Of a stretch of 64,000 nucleotides of DNA, positions 1 to 9,253 are shown one piece after another. Both the position numbers and the translations under genes were made by a program. The stretch comes from Aulosira sp. FACHB-615 (GTDB taxonomy: Bacteria > Cyanobacteriota > Cyanobacteriia > Cyanobacteriales > Nostocaceae): positions 248,001 through 312,000 of the forward strand of contig NZ_JACJSE010000004.1 of assembly GCF_014698045.1 (NCBI RefSeq). The letters run 5' to 3'. The notes under the pieces are model-generated. The model saw only the letters and a program-made list of their open reading frames with translations. It was not told the DNA's origin and searched no databases. The first letter of the stretch is position 1. The number at the start of each line of letters is the position of its first letter.

Positions 1-340
1 CAACTTCCTGAACCTGTTCAACTGTTAAACAAATTGCTACAAGTCCATGAGAACGCAATGATTTTAAACATCTTCCGCCAGCTAAAGCATCGACTAGTAG
101 AAGATTTCCATAGTTCGGTATTGATATTTCTTGGACTAAGAATGGAGAATCACTGAACCATGCTGCTGATATGTCAGTTGAACCAGTTAACAGAAAAGAT
201 AATACTTCTGGCAAACCGTTATTAACTTCAAAAGATTCATGAGTTTCTCCATCATAGTTATCATTCCATTGAATTAAAAATGATTCAATGTCATGGAGTG
301 TCTTGTAATTAACTTTGATCAGGCTCAGTTCAATAGACAT
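1..340 (-). CDS. Hypothetical protein, 3' part cut by window edge
   Basis: An open frame begins at the ATG complementary to 338-340 and runs without a stop to base 1, giving 113 residues that start MSIELSLIKVNYKTLHDIES. The carboxyl end lies outside the window. The fragment is acidic and contains VLSFLLTGSTDISAAWF and a late segment ending TVEQVQEV. I do not recognise the family with confidence; the overall look (a 'FLLTG' stretch, then a valine-rich helix near the end) loosely recalls small DUF1877-type proteins, but this is a guess. Codon use fits the surrounding genome, so it is probably a real gene. No signal peptide or membrane segment is seen. Confidence 0.55.
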   Translation of the reverse strand, partial: MSIELSLIKVNYKTLHDIESFLIQWNDNYDGETHESFEVNNGLPEVLSFLLTGSTDISAAWFSDSPFLVQEISIPNYGNLLLVDALAGGRCLKSLRSHGLVAICLTVEQVQEV

Positions 341-470
341 ACAAATCATCCATTATTCCAGGATTGTATTTAAGCCGCAGACTACGAAATTTTTTATCAT
401 CCCATTCTAGTTGTTCCCAACACCGAGACTTACAACATTTTTGGAGTAAGTGAGGTACGCCATAAGTATT

Positions 471-528
471 AAGTAATGAGTAATAAGTAAAGTTCTAACT
501 CATTACTCATTATTCATTACTCATTACG
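471..528. repeat. Short tandem repeat (TAATGAG/CTCATTA type)
   Basis: Heptamer-like units of TAATGAG, then their complement CTCATTA, are repeated on both sides of a short centre, so the stretch can fold back on itself. Such short tandem repeats are typical of intergenic DNA in Nostocales. The gap between the edge gene and mtnP (341-577) holds nothing else that I can identify. Confidence 0.6.
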
Positions 529-577
529 TCCCTCAATATACAAGGTTGGGTTGCACTGCGCTTCACCCAAACCACAT

Positions 578-1450
578 TTATAAGTACTTGTGTAACAATA
601 GATGTAATTTTTCTTTCGTTGCTGTTGGCGCTTTATCTAATTGAGTCAAAATTGCATATTTTAAGGCTGTGTGTGCGTCGCTGGGTGGGGGATTTTCACT
701 CAAACGGCGGACAGTTTCTTGTATGACTTTTTGGGCGTTGACGGCGTTGCGTTGCAAGTTACCAATTACCATCTCGACGGTGACGCTATCATGATCTGGA
801 TGCCAACAATCGTAGTCTGTGACTAGTGCTAAGGTTGCGTAGGCAATTTCGGCTTCTCTGGCTAATTTGGCTTCTGGTAAGTTGGTCATCCCAATTACTG
901 TTGCACCCCAACTGCGGTACAGGTTAGATTCGGCTTTGGTGGAAAATGCTGGCCCTTCCATACAGATATATGTGCCGCCGCGATGTAGGGTAACATCTGG
1001 TAAATTGAGAGATGCGATCGCTTCTGCTAAAATTCCAGCTAAATGGTGACAAATCGGATCACCAAAGGCAATATGAGCCACAATTCCTTCGCCAAAAAAG
1101 GTAGAAATGCGATTTTTTGTGCGATCGATAAACTGGTCTGGTATTACCATATCTAATGGTTTGGCTTCGGCTTTTAATGAACCCACCGCACTAGCCGAAA
1201 TTAAATACTCTACACCCAATTTTTTCATTGCATAGATGTTGGCACGAAAAGGTAATTCGGAAGGTAATAAGGTGTGATTGCGCCCGTGACGTGCCAAAAA
1301 AGCTACCTGGGTTCCTTCGAGTGTCCCCACAATTACAGCATCGGAAGGAGAACCGAAGGGAGTTTCGATTTGCACTTCTTCTACATTCTGCAAGGCGGCC
1401 ATTTTATATAGTCCACTACCACCAATGATGCCAATCTTAGGGTTAACCAT
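578..1450 (-). CDS. mtnP: S-methyl-5'-thioadenosine phosphorylase
   Basis: Cytosolic purine nucleoside phosphorylase of the methionine salvage pathway. It splits methylthioadenosine, the by-product of polyamine synthesis, into adenine and 5-methylthioribose-1-phosphate. The 290 residues match the usual length. Visible family motifs are GGSGLY at residues 10-15 and RHGRNH from 54 (phosphate site), SASAVGSL at 86-93, MEGPAFST at 164-171, MTNLPEAKLARE at 188-199 and TDYDCW at 211-216. The last three form the base- and ribose-binding site. The ATG start gives the expected amino end immediately before the first glycine loop. It stands alone, with no methionine-salvage partners beside it. The alternative, a purine nucleoside phosphorylase with other specificity, is less likely. 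Confidence 0.93.
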   Translation of the reverse strand: MVNPKIGIIGGSGLYKMAALQNVEEVQIETPFGSPSDAVIVGTLEGTQVAFLARHGRNHTLLPSELPFRANIYAMKKLGVEYLISASAVGSLKAEAKPLDMVIPDQFIDRTKNRISTFFGEGIVAHIAFGDPICHHLAGILAEAIASLNLPDVTLHRGGTYICMEGPAFSTKAESNLYRSWGATVIGMTNLPEAKLAREAEIAYATLALVTDYDCWHPDHDSVTVEMVIGNLQRNAVNAQKVIQETVRRLSENPPPSDAHTALKYAILTQLDKAPTATKEKLHLLLHKYL

Positions 1451-1737
1451 ATTTTTTGATACCTGTTGCTGATCTGCCTAGTTATTTTACACAGGTGTAG
1501 AACTTAGCCAGAAAATATTTTGTCTCACGCAGAGGCGCAAAGGAGTAAAGAGAAATTTTCATCATCTCCCCTAAATCCTTACGCCTAATCCTGAAATCAT
1601 CAAGATATCACCTCAACTACTTGCGACTAATGGTGCTACGTCGGTATATTTACGACAGCTATGATGCTTTGAAGATTGCGGCTACAACTAAGTTATGATT
1701 CTGCCGTGACGTTTAAACACTTGCATCTCAACAACCA

Positions 1738-3825
1738 ATGGTAAATTCCACCCTCGTGGCCACACTCTATGTCAACCCTGTAACGGGGAAAGATACTAAT
1801 GATGGTTCAAGGTTGAGCCCGTTTAGAAGCCTCACCCGTGCTTTAAGAACCACAACACCGATAATTATTCAGCTGTCACCAGGGACATACAGCGCGGCTA
1901 ACGGTGAACAGTTTCCCTTGGTGTTAACTGCGGGGGTAACAGTCATTGGTAATGAACTGAATAAAGGTGCAGGAATTGTCATTTCTGGCGGGGGTGAATA
2001 TCAAAGCCCGACTTTTAGCATCCAGAATATTACGTTGTTGTTGCTGGGTGATGCCAGTTTGATGGGTGTGAGTGTGACAAATCCCAATGCTAAAGGTACT
2101 GGGGTATGGATAGAGTCATCAAATCCTTATTTAGCTAACAATACTTTGAGTGGTTGTGGACGAGAAGGAATATTTATTACCGGCAATGCCAAACCCGCCA
2201 TTTTAGATAATGTGTTTGTCCAAAATGCTGCCAGTGGGTTGTTTATGGCGCGGAATAGTAAAGGGGAGATATTACGCAACACTTTTCAAAAAAATCCTTT
2301 GGGGATAGCGATTACAGACTCAGCCGCGCCATTAATTGCCAATAATAAGTTATCAGAGAATCGGACTGCGATCGCCCTTTCTCGTGATGCCCGTCCGGTA
2401 TTACGGCAAAATCTCATCAGTAAAAATGCCCAAGGTGGCTTGTTGGTTAATGCTAATGCTGTCCCAGATTTGGGTAATAGCCAAGATGCTGGCGCGAATA
2501 TCTTTCAAGAAAATGGCGAGTTTGATTTACAAAATGCAGCCGCCCAGCCTTTAGTTTCTGCGGGTAATCAATTAAACCCCACCTTTGTCAAAGGACAAGT
2601 TAATTTTGTCGCCGCCACCGAAGATAGTCCGAGATTAGTTACCGGAAGTAGCAGTTTTCCTGATTTGGCGGGACATTGGGCGGCGGTGTTTGTGGAAGCC
2701 TTAGTTAGTCGAGGGGCAATTAGCGGCTTTCCTGATGGCACATTTAGGCCGAATGCACCCATTACCCGCGCCCAATATGCGGCGGTGTTGGCGAAAACTT
2801 TTCAGTTACCCAGCAGTAGCCAAGGTAGTAAATTTACTGATGTCAAACCTGATTTTTGGGCAGCACCAGCTATTTTTAGTGCAGCGACAGCCGGATTTAT
2901 TAGCGGTTTTCCTGATGGCACATTTCGCCCTGGAAATAATCTCACAAGGGTACAGGCGATTGTATCAATTGTGAACGGTTTAAAATTTGCAGGAGGTAAT
3001 TCTAATGTGTTGAGTGTCTACCGCGATCGCGCCCAAATTCCCAGTTATGCTACTAATGCTGTCGCCGTCGCCACCCAAAAATTAATTATTGTTAATTATC
3101 CCCAATCGGATTTATTAGAACCTCTGCGGGAAATTACACGGGGCGAGATAGCCGCCTTACTATATCAGGCGTTGGTTGCTAATAGCAAAGAAAAAGCGAT
3201 CGCCTCGCCTTATATTGTTAGCCCTGATGCTGAAGTGCCGACATTTACCGACTTAGTGGGACATTGGGCGGAACCATTTATTCGCACCTTAGCCAGTCTG
3301 AATTTAACCCAAGGTTTTGCTGATGGTAGCTACCAGCCAGATAAACCCATGACTCGCGCCCAATATGCAGCTTTAGTGGCGGCGGCTTTTAACCCGACTC
3401 CCAAACGCCCGTCCATTGAATTTATTGATGTTCCCCAGAATTTTTGGGCTTACAAAGCCTTACAAATTGCTGCTAGTGGCGGTTTTGTGAGTGGATTTAG
3501 CGATCGCACTTTCCGCCCCGATCAAAATGTCCAAAGGTTACAGGTAATTGTTTCCCTGGTGAATGGTCTGGGTTTACCCGCCGCCCAAAGCAATCTATTA
3601 CTGCCTTACACTGACAGTAATACTATTCCTGAATATGCCCAAAAAGCTGTGGCAACGGCTACACAACAACGTATCGTTGTCAACTATCCCAAGCCTAATT
3701 TACTCGCCCCCACCCGCGAAGCCACAAGGGCGGAGGTGGCTGCAATGGTTTATCAAGCCTTAGTAGCTATTAACCGCACCGCAAATCTTAATTCGCCCTA
3801 TATTGTTTCGACAGCCAAGGGTTGA
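1738..3825 (+). CDS. Beta-helix (DUF1565) protein with SLH domains
   Basis: Predicted cell-surface protein of 695 residues. Residues 8-290 form a DUF1565/right-handed parallel beta-helix region: LYVNPVTGKDTNDGS near the start, then repeated N-x-I/F-x-N-N turns. Residues 307-680 carry two sets of S-layer homology units. The first begins FPDLAGHWA with GFPDGTFRP and ITRAQYA; the second begins FTDLVGHWAEPF; each set has three more or less degenerate SLH units. SLH domains bind cell-wall polymers, so the protein probably sits on the envelope. The start at 1738 gives MVNSTLVATLYVN with no clear signal peptide, which is odd for an exported protein. An upstream start was not found in this frame. It is followed 19 bases later by a hypothetical gene. 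Confidence 0.8.
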   Translation: MVNSTLVATLYVNPVTGKDTNDGSRLSPFRSLTRALRTTTPIIIQLSPGTYSAANGEQFPLVLTAGVTVIGNELNKGAGIVISGGGEYQSPTFSIQNITLLLLGDASLMGVSVTNPNAKGTGVWIESSNPYLANNTLSGCGREGIFITGNAKPAILDNVFVQNAASGLFMARNSKGEILRNTFQKNPLGIAITDSAAPLIANNKLSENRTAIALSRDARPVLRQNLISKNAQGGLLVNANAVPDLGNSQDAGANIFQENGEFDLQNAAAQPLVSAGNQLNPTFVKGQVNFVAATEDSPRLVTGSSSFPDLAGHWAAVFVEALVSRGAISGFPDGTFRPNAPITRAQYAAVLAKTFQLPSSSQGSKFTDVKPDFWAAPAIFSAATAGFISGFPDGTFRPGNNLTRVQAIVSIVNGLKFAGGNSNVLSVYRDRAQIPSYATNAVAVATQKLIIVNYPQSDLLEPLREITRGEIAALLYQALVANSKEKAIASPYIVSPDAEVPTFTDLVGHWAEPFIRTLASLNLTQGFADGSYQPDKPMTRAQYAALVAAAFNPTPKRPSIEFIDVPQNFWAYKALQIAASGGFVSGFSDRTFRPDQNVQRLQVIVSLVNGLGLPAAQSNLLLPYTDSNTIPEYAQKAVATATQQRIVVNYPKPNLLAPTREATRAEVAAMVYQALVAINRTANLNSPYIVSTAKG

Positions 3826-3844
3826 CCAAGTAAAATGAAAAACA

Positions 3845-4684
3845 TTGCTGATTAACTTGGAAACCTTGGTGACCAACCCTATAGCTAAAAACACACTAGG
3901 CTATAGGCGATGGGTCGAAAATTTACACCTATTGCCTCAAGCCAATAGTCCCATGTTTACCAAAACGCCAGAAACAGCTGCTGAATTAGCAGCCGCCCTC
4001 CTAATTCACTACAGTTTTGACCTCAGTGGCTATAGTGCGACTGAGTTAGTTTACCGTTGGCAAAATCAATATCCCCTTGATTGGCTGCACTTAGCAGTCA
4101 TTGAAGCTTTGTATCAAGGTCGTTATAAAGCGATTTCTGTCCAGCAAATCCTGGCATTTTGGCAACGACGGCAACAGGCAATTTATCATTTCAACATGGA
4201 ATTTGAACGCCTAATTTGCAGCAAATTCCCAGAAATCTTAACTGCCCTCAACACGCCAGCATTACCACCTGCACAAGAAGATGGTAACTCAGAAAATGTA
4301 GCGAATGTTGCCAATTTGGCAGTAAATAATTCTGCCTACTCGGTTGAGGCGGAATTTGAACCCAGCTACAAACGCACAGGAACCGCCTCTAGCCGTAGCG
4401 AAAGTGAACGTGTCAAAAACATTTTGGCATCATCAACTTTAACTCTCCCCGCCACAGAAACTAAATCTAGGGTGACTTCTTCACCAGTCCTGCCTCATAA
4501 TTTTTCAGCAAACTCTGACAATCAGCCCAAATTACTGCCATCTACCGTTAATCATCCCCCAATTGACCGCTTTACCCCTGAAACAAGCGATCGCTCCGAG
4601 TCTTTTACCTCTAAACTGAAGGCCATTTCTAACGAAAAGCCACAACGGGTGTCTACTAATAAACAACTTGAACAAAGTTGGTAA
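3845..4684 (+). CDS. Conserved-looking hypothetical protein
   Basis: A 279-residue open frame starting with TTG at 3845; a GTG at 3869 is an alternative start. Residues 30-140 look like a folded alpha-helical domain rich in Trp and Tyr (for example ELVYRWQNQYPLDWLHLAVIE and ILAFWQRRQQAIYHFNMEFERL). The rest is low-complexity, Ser/Thr/Asn-rich and probably disordered. There is no signal peptide, membrane segment or catalytic motif that I can name. It begins only 19 bases after the SLH protein and may be co-transcribed with it. Similar proteins with a helical head and a disordered tail are common in filamentous cyanobacteria, but I cannot assign a function. Confidence 0.6.
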   Translation: MLINLETLVTNPIAKNTLGYRRWVENLHLLPQANSPMFTKTPETAAELAAALLIHYSFDLSGYSATELVYRWQNQYPLDWLHLAVIEALYQGRYKAISVQQILAFWQRRQQAIYHFNMEFERLICSKFPEILTALNTPALPPAQEDGNSENVANVANLAVNNSAYSVEAEFEPSYKRTGTASSRSESERVKNILASSTLTLPATETKSRVTSSPVLPHNFSANSDNQPKLLPSTVNHPPIDRFTPETSDRSESFTSKLKAISNEKPQRVSTNKQLEQSW

Positions 4685-4917
4685 ATCTCAAAACAGCAAA
4701 AACTAACCAAATATTTTTAGGATTAATTTTTGACAAAAAAAATTAATCTATTATTTTTTGGATATTAAATTGGCGATCGCACTGGCAACCATAAATAAAA
4801 GTTTATCTAATTTTAAATTATATTTATACTGATTTTTACTCAAAAATTAATTAATCAGCTTAACTTAGCTATAGCAAAATCAGTTTTTCAATTATTTAAA
4901 TTTCTGAATTGAAATAA

Positions 4918-4966
4918 AAATCTTGGTAGAGATGTTATTGCAATAGTAACGTCTCTACCAAGATTT
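4918..4966. terminator. Long imperfect hairpin
   Basis: AAATCTTGGTAGAGA and its complement TCTCTACCAAGATTT face each other across about 19 bases, flanked by A/T runs. This could be a two-way transcription terminator or a small repeat element. The rest of 4685-5111 is very AT-rich, with no gene seen. Confidence 0.45.
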
Positions 4967-5027
4967 AAAAAATCCAGAAAATCATTTTTATCAATTCAGT
5001 CACAACAAATAATTTGTCATCTGACAT

Positions 5028-5061
5028 TTATTTGATTGCAGAAATTTCTGCAATCAAATAA
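5028..5061. repeat. Perfect 34-bp palindrome
   Basis: The 17-base arm TTATTTGATTGCAGAAA is followed directly by its exact complement, with no loop. It lies 51 bases upstream of the chosen lipase start. It could be an operator for a dimeric regulator or a cruciform-forming repeat; nothing else around it decides between these. Confidence 0.6.
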
Positions 5062-5111
5062 GTGAATTTTTGCTGTCAAAAAATTATGCCCAAAAAACAA
5101 ACATTTTTCCT

Positions 5112-6446
5112 ATGGTTCAAGTTACTTTTAATGTGTGGGGAAACGGTTCTATTAACCGTTCAGGAATAATTAATTCTAGTGAGCCGACATATACTATTAT
5201 TCACGGCTATCAAAGTACGGCTGGCAATGCTGGGAATAACTACCAACCCGCAGATTGGGTAGTCAACATTGCCCAAACCATTCGGCAGCGCGAGTCGAAT
5301 GCAAACATTATTTTGGTAGATTGGGAAGCTGGCGCAAGTTCCTTGTATTATCCAACTGCGGCTGGTAACACGCGGGATGTTGGAAATCAGTTGGCTACCT
5401 ATTTAAGAAGTCGCGGTGTAGCTCCAAGTGATGTTAACTTGATTGGACATAGTTTAGGAGCGCATGTAGCGGGGTTTGCTGGTACGGCTTATCGTGCAGC
5501 TACGGGAAGTTCCATCGGACAAATTGTGGGCTTAGATCCAGCCGGGCCGAATTTTGAAGGCGCAGCAGTAGGCGATCGCTTAGATCCCACCGATGCAACT
5601 CGCGTTACAGCCATACATACTAGTGAAACCCTGGGCTACGATGCCAGACTCGCTACCCTAGACCTCTACATTAACTGGAATGACCTGTTTCAACCAGGAC
5701 AAATTAGTTTTGTGGGTAATCACAGCTACGCCCATACTTTGTATACACAATTACTCCAAGGCAATAGCTTTACCCAGTCCAACGGTACTCTGTTGAACTT
5801 GAACACCGTACTAAATGCCGGATTTCTGGGCGAGAACTATAACAGCACCAAAAACAATCAAGTAATTGCTGCACTCAATCTGGTTGGTACTACTGGCAAT
5901 GATGTGCTGTCTGGTGGTGCGGCTAATGATACCATTCGCGGCAACGCTGGCAACGACCGGATTACAGGTGGCGACGGTAATGATTTGCTTTATGGCGATA
6001 GTGGGAGCGATCGCATCAATGGCGGACGCGGTAATGATTCAGTCTTTGGTGGTACGGGGAGCGATCGCTTGTTTGGTGATGACGGCAACGATATACTAAC
6101 AGGCGCAGATGCCTCAACTGGTAGAGGTTTGGGTGAAGTTGACCGCCTAACAGGTAGTATAGGGAGCGATCGCTTTGTGGTTGGTGCTACCACAGGTATT
6201 TTCTACAGCGATGGTAATACCAGCACCTCTGGTCTAAGTGACTATGCCTTAATCACCGATTTCAATGCCCTAGAAGATATCATCCAATTATCAGGCTCCA
6301 AATCTAGCTACAGCTTGGGATCTGTACCCACGGGTTTACCCACAGGTACAGCCCTATTCCTCAACGAAAACAGTCTGGAATTGGTAGCGATTATTCAAGG
6401 TTCCACCAACCTCAGCTTGAGTGCTAACTATTTCGTCACAGTTTAA
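5112..6446 (+). CDS. Lipase with RTX calcium-binding repeats
   Basis: Predicted extracellular triacylglycerol lipase of the pancreatic-lipase-like alpha/beta hydrolase family. The frame is open from a TTG at 5070, but I chose the ATG at 5112 (MVQVTFNVWG), because the preceding 14 residues look non-coding and the fold begins there. In that numbering, YTIIHGYQS is near 27-35, GHSLG at 112-116 gives nucleophile Ser114, and GLDPAGPNF at 140-148 carries the acid Asp. A His in the NHSYAH segment (203-208) is a candidate base. About residues 270-345 are glycine/aspartate nonapeptides of the form GGxGNDxL, which bind calcium in proteins exported by type I secretion. There is no amino-terminal signal peptide, which agrees with that route. 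No ABC exporter is adjacent. Confidence 0.85.
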   Translation: MVQVTFNVWGNGSINRSGIINSSEPTYTIIHGYQSTAGNAGNNYQPADWVVNIAQTIRQRESNANIILVDWEAGASSLYYPTAAGNTRDVGNQLATYLRSRGVAPSDVNLIGHSLGAHVAGFAGTAYRAATGSSIGQIVGLDPAGPNFEGAAVGDRLDPTDATRVTAIHTSETLGYDARLATLDLYINWNDLFQPGQISFVGNHSYAHTLYTQLLQGNSFTQSNGTLLNLNTVLNAGFLGENYNSTKNNQVIAALNLVGTTGNDVLSGGAANDTIRGNAGNDRITGGDGNDLLYGDSGSDRINGGRGNDSVFGGTGSDRLFGDDGNDILTGADASTGRGLGEVDRLTGSIGSDRFVVGATTGIFYSDGNTSTSGLSDYALITDFNALEDIIQLSGSKSSYSLGSVPTGLPTGTALFLNENSLELVAIIQGSTNLSLSANYFVTV

Positions 6447-6464
6447 ATCTCACAAGTCCCCGAT

Positions 6465-6490
6465 AGCCCGCTACAGGCGGGCTTTTCATT
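6465..6490 (+). terminator. Rho-independent terminator after lipase
   Basis: Stem AGCCCGC/GCGGGCT with loop TACAG, followed by a T run, 19 bases after the lipase stop codon. Confidence 0.85.
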
Positions 6491-6513
6491 TTTAACAGGG
6501 TTTTATCTAGCTT

Positions 6514-6554
6514 TTATAAGGTTATCTTAGGTGTCTCTTAACATCAATCGCTTA
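6514..6554 (+). promoter_or_regulatory. Possible Pho-box-like repeats upstream of phoX-like gene
   Basis: CTTA cores occur at 6526, 6537 and 6551. The first pair (CTTAGGTG, three bases, CTTAACAT) has the 11-base spacing of cyanobacterial PhoB/SphR boxes, whose consensus is (C/T)TTAACCT in direct repeats. The match is weak, and I call it only because the downstream gene is a predicted phosphatase. Confidence 0.3.
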
Positions 6555-6600
6555 TAACTCCTGAGTAGCAGACAATTCATTCATAATTCAGGAGAACACT

Positions 6601-7860
6601 GTGAAATTTTCCAGACGTAAATTTTTTACCTTAGCCGGAACAGGAACAGCAGGTGCTGTTCTCTTATCACCATTACAAGCTTTTTACGCCCAGCGCACAT
6701 TAGCAGCCGGGCCTTACGGTGCTTTACAACCAGATCCTTTAGGTGTCCTAGATTTACCTGCGGGATTTTCTTACAGAAGATTATCAGAAACAGGGCAAAC
6801 AATGACTGACGGCAACAGAGTTCCCGGTGGTCATGACGGTATGGCTGCTTTTGCTGGAGCCAATGGTAATACAATTCTGATTCGCAACCATGAACTTTCT
6901 CCAACCTCTAGTAATGGTTTGAATGCACCCAATAACAGGAAATACAACACAAATGCTAGGGGCGGTTGCACGAAATTAGTGGTTAATTCTTCCCGTAACC
7001 TAGTGGAACATCGAGGAGTTCTGGCGGGAACCATTCGTAATTGTGCTGGTGGCCCTACCCCTTCAGGGTCTTGGTTAAGTTGTGAAGAAACCTTTGAAAC
7101 TAATAACAGCAAAAGACATGGTTATGTGTTTGAAGTTCCCAGTAGCACCAATACTTTTGTTACCCCTGTTCCACTAACAGCTATGGGGCGTTTCAACCAT
7201 GAGGCTGCTGCTGTAGATCCCAACACAGGCTATATTTACATGACAGAAGACCAGCCAAATGGGTTGTTTTATCGCTTCATTCCCAACCAACCCAACAACC
7301 TGAGTGCTGGCGGTACGCTTTACGCCTTAAGAATTATCGGCTCATCTGGAATCAACACCGCTACAAATTTCCCCAAAAATACTCCAAAGGCAGTAGATTG
7401 GGTAACAATCAATACTCCTGATCCTGCGACTGATACCGTCAGAACCGAAGGTTATAACAAAGGTGCGGCCAGGTTTTCCGGTGGGGAAGGCATTTTTTAT
7501 GGTAATGGTTATGTCTACTTCACTTGTAAGAGTGGCGGTAGTACGGGAGATGGTCAAATTTGGCGTTATTCACCTACTAACAATACTGTTGAACTGTATA
7601 TTGAACCTAACAATTCTGGCTTTTTAGATAATCCCGACAATATTATTGTTTTCCCCAACCGTGACATCTTCCTTTGTGAAGATGGAGATGGAACAGATCA
7701 TATTTTGGGCATTACACCCAGTGGCAGTCTTTACAAGTTTGCCAGGAATGCTCTCAATACATCAGAGTTTGCTGGAGTTTGTTTCTCACCTGATGGGCAA
7801 ACCATGTTTGTAAATATGCAGACCCCAGGAATTACCTTTGCGATTTGGGGTGCTTGGTAA
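6601..7860 (+). CDS. PhoX-like (DUF839) phosphatase, Tat-exported
   Basis: A 419-residue protein with a GTG start placed eight bases after an AGGAG ribosome site at 6590-6594. The amino end MKFSRRKFFTLAGTG is a textbook twin-arginine signal, followed by a hydrophobic stretch and a likely cut after TLAA near residue 36. The mature part is the DUF839/PhoX type. It has FSYRRLSETGQTMTDGNRVPGGHDGMAAF, an NHELSP segment, SCEET near residue 160 and GRFNHEAAAVDPNTGYIYMTED, the regions that carry the Ca/Fe ligands in PhoX alkaline phosphatases. It would release phosphate from organic esters in the periplasm. The product is shorter than many PhoX enzymes (about 600-700), so the substrate is uncertain. 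Confidence 0.8.
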   Translation: MKFSRRKFFTLAGTGTAGAVLLSPLQAFYAQRTLAAGPYGALQPDPLGVLDLPAGFSYRRLSETGQTMTDGNRVPGGHDGMAAFAGANGNTILIRNHELSPTSSNGLNAPNNRKYNTNARGGCTKLVVNSSRNLVEHRGVLAGTIRNCAGGPTPSGSWLSCEETFETNNSKRHGYVFEVPSSTNTFVTPVPLTAMGRFNHEAAAVDPNTGYIYMTEDQPNGLFYRFIPNQPNNLSAGGTLYALRIIGSSGINTATNFPKNTPKAVDWVTINTPDPATDTVRTEGYNKGAARFSGGEGIFYGNGYVYFTCKSGGSTGDGQIWRYSPTNNTVELYIEPNNSGFLDNPDNIIVFPNRDIFLCEDGDGTDHILGITPSGSLYKFARNALNTSEFAGVCFSPDGQTMFVNMQTPGITFAIWGAW

Positions 7861-7918
7861 AACTAGACCCGCCCAACATAAACCTGTGCAGTTGAAATAA
7901 ATAATATTTCAACTACAC

Positions 7919-8003
7919 AGGACTTACGCACCAAGATTGTCTATGAAGATTGGGTGTAAGGGGAAGTGGTATAAGGGTTTTAGATACATACACCCCTGTA
8001 CCC
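7919..8003. repeat. Dispersed MITE-like repeat, copy 1
   Basis: Begins AGGACTTACGCACCAAGATT and continues with TGAAGATTGGGTGTAAGGG. The same family occurs at 12105, 18278, 22069 and 46275. In the better copies the outer ends are inverted (AGGACTTACGCA and TGCGTAAGTCCT). This copy lacks a clean right end and runs into the dioxygenase gene. Confidence 0.6.
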
Positions 8004-8891
8004 CTACACCCTTGCCAATGCCATATCCACTGCTCCTACACGCAATGCCACACGCTTGTACTTACTGGCATCATAAGCAACACCAGCGTGCATAACTTGG
8101 GAGTTATCCCAAACAACCAAATCTCCAGGCTGCCAAACATGAGCATAAACGGGTGTACGTTCTAAAATCTGTTGAAAGAGTTCGTGCCAAAACTGTTTTG
8201 CCAAACTCAATTCATCTTCCATCCCTACAAGTATGGATGTATCTGAACCTAAATATAAGCCCTTATGCCCAGTGACTTTATGAGTGGACACAATCGGATG
8301 TTTTTTCATCGGCACATCTGCTCCTAGCTTAGAGGTTCCTGGTGGCAGATGATACATTGACATTTGCTCTAATTGTCGCTGATATTCAGGCGCAAAATTT
8401 TGATAAGCTTCTACCATATCAAGAAATTCTGTGGTGTGGGGTTGACCATCAATTCCTTGTGCTGGTATTTCCACGCTATACAACATCACCACATACAAAG
8501 AATTCATCTCTAGACCTGCTGTTCTGGGCAGATGGTCTTTGTCATGATGCCATTGCCAAGCAAATTTACCCAGAATTTCGGAAGAATTTGTTTTGGGATT
8601 TCCTAAAATACCAACACCAGGGCTTTGTAAATTTGGGTCAATCTCTGGGTCTAAAGGTTGAGGCAGATACTTAAAGCCTGATTCCCCAAAAGCGCGGTTA
8701 GCAAATTCCTGTAATTGTGACGCTGTTAAATGTTGATTTCTGAGGACAACTACACCATTAGCCCACAGAGATTGTTTAAATTCTTGTATTTGTTGGTTTG
8801 TGAGTTGCGTCAAATTGCAACCTTGTAAAACTTCTGTACCTAGTCTATGATGCTGCTGAACTGTCTGCGGCATTTTCCTAGCCCTTGTCAC
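8004..8891 (-). CDS. TauD/TfdA-family 2-oxoglutarate dioxygenase
   Basis: A 295-residue cytosolic Fe(II)/2-oxoglutarate-dependent oxygenase. The HxD iron ligands are in WHHDKDH (His115, Asp117). The distal His is in the carboxyl segment WDNSQVMHAGVAY, followed by YKRVALRVG, whose Arg binds 2-oxoglutarate. The order and spacing are those of TauD, which oxidises taurine or related sulfonates, and of TfdA. There are no sulfonate transport genes nearby, so the substrate cannot be told. An internal ATG at residue 7 is an alternative start. A MITE-like repeat ends at its stop codon. Confidence 0.8.
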   Translation of the reverse strand: MTRARKMPQTVQQHHRLGTEVLQGCNLTQLTNQQIQEFKQSLWANGVVVLRNQHLTASQLQEFANRAFGESGFKYLPQPLDPEIDPNLQSPGVGILGNPKTNSSEILGKFAWQWHHDKDHLPRTAGLEMNSLYVVMLYSVEIPAQGIDGQPHTTEFLDMVEAYQNFAPEYQRQLEQMSMYHLPPGTSKLGADVPMKKHPIVSTHKVTGHKGLYLGSDTSILVGMEDELSLAKQFWHELFQQILERTPVYAHVWQPGDLVVWDNSQVMHAGVAYDASKYKRVALRVGAVDMALARV

Positions 8892-9253
8892 TTGATTTCA
8901 ATCTATCTGTAAAAAAACACAAGAGAATGGATGTGTTAAAAAATATTTATTCGCTAGTTACAATTCTCAACAAATAGCATTCAGTATGTATCAGTACAAA
9001 TTCTATACGCAGCCGTCGATAAATCAACCCTGCCAAATTTTTTGTTTGGCGGTCAACCAAACAGTTACCTACACCCTCTCTCTAACCCTTGATATTTCGT
9101 CTCACTGCGTCAGTCCTTGCAACATTACTTAACTATCCTACGTCACAAGATGAGAAATTCATCTCATAGGTTTTGAAATTCAACTAGCCCAGATTTGAAT
9201 TTCCAACCAGTCTGGCAGTTGGTTGTATTCATAAATGAGTATCTGAAAGAATA

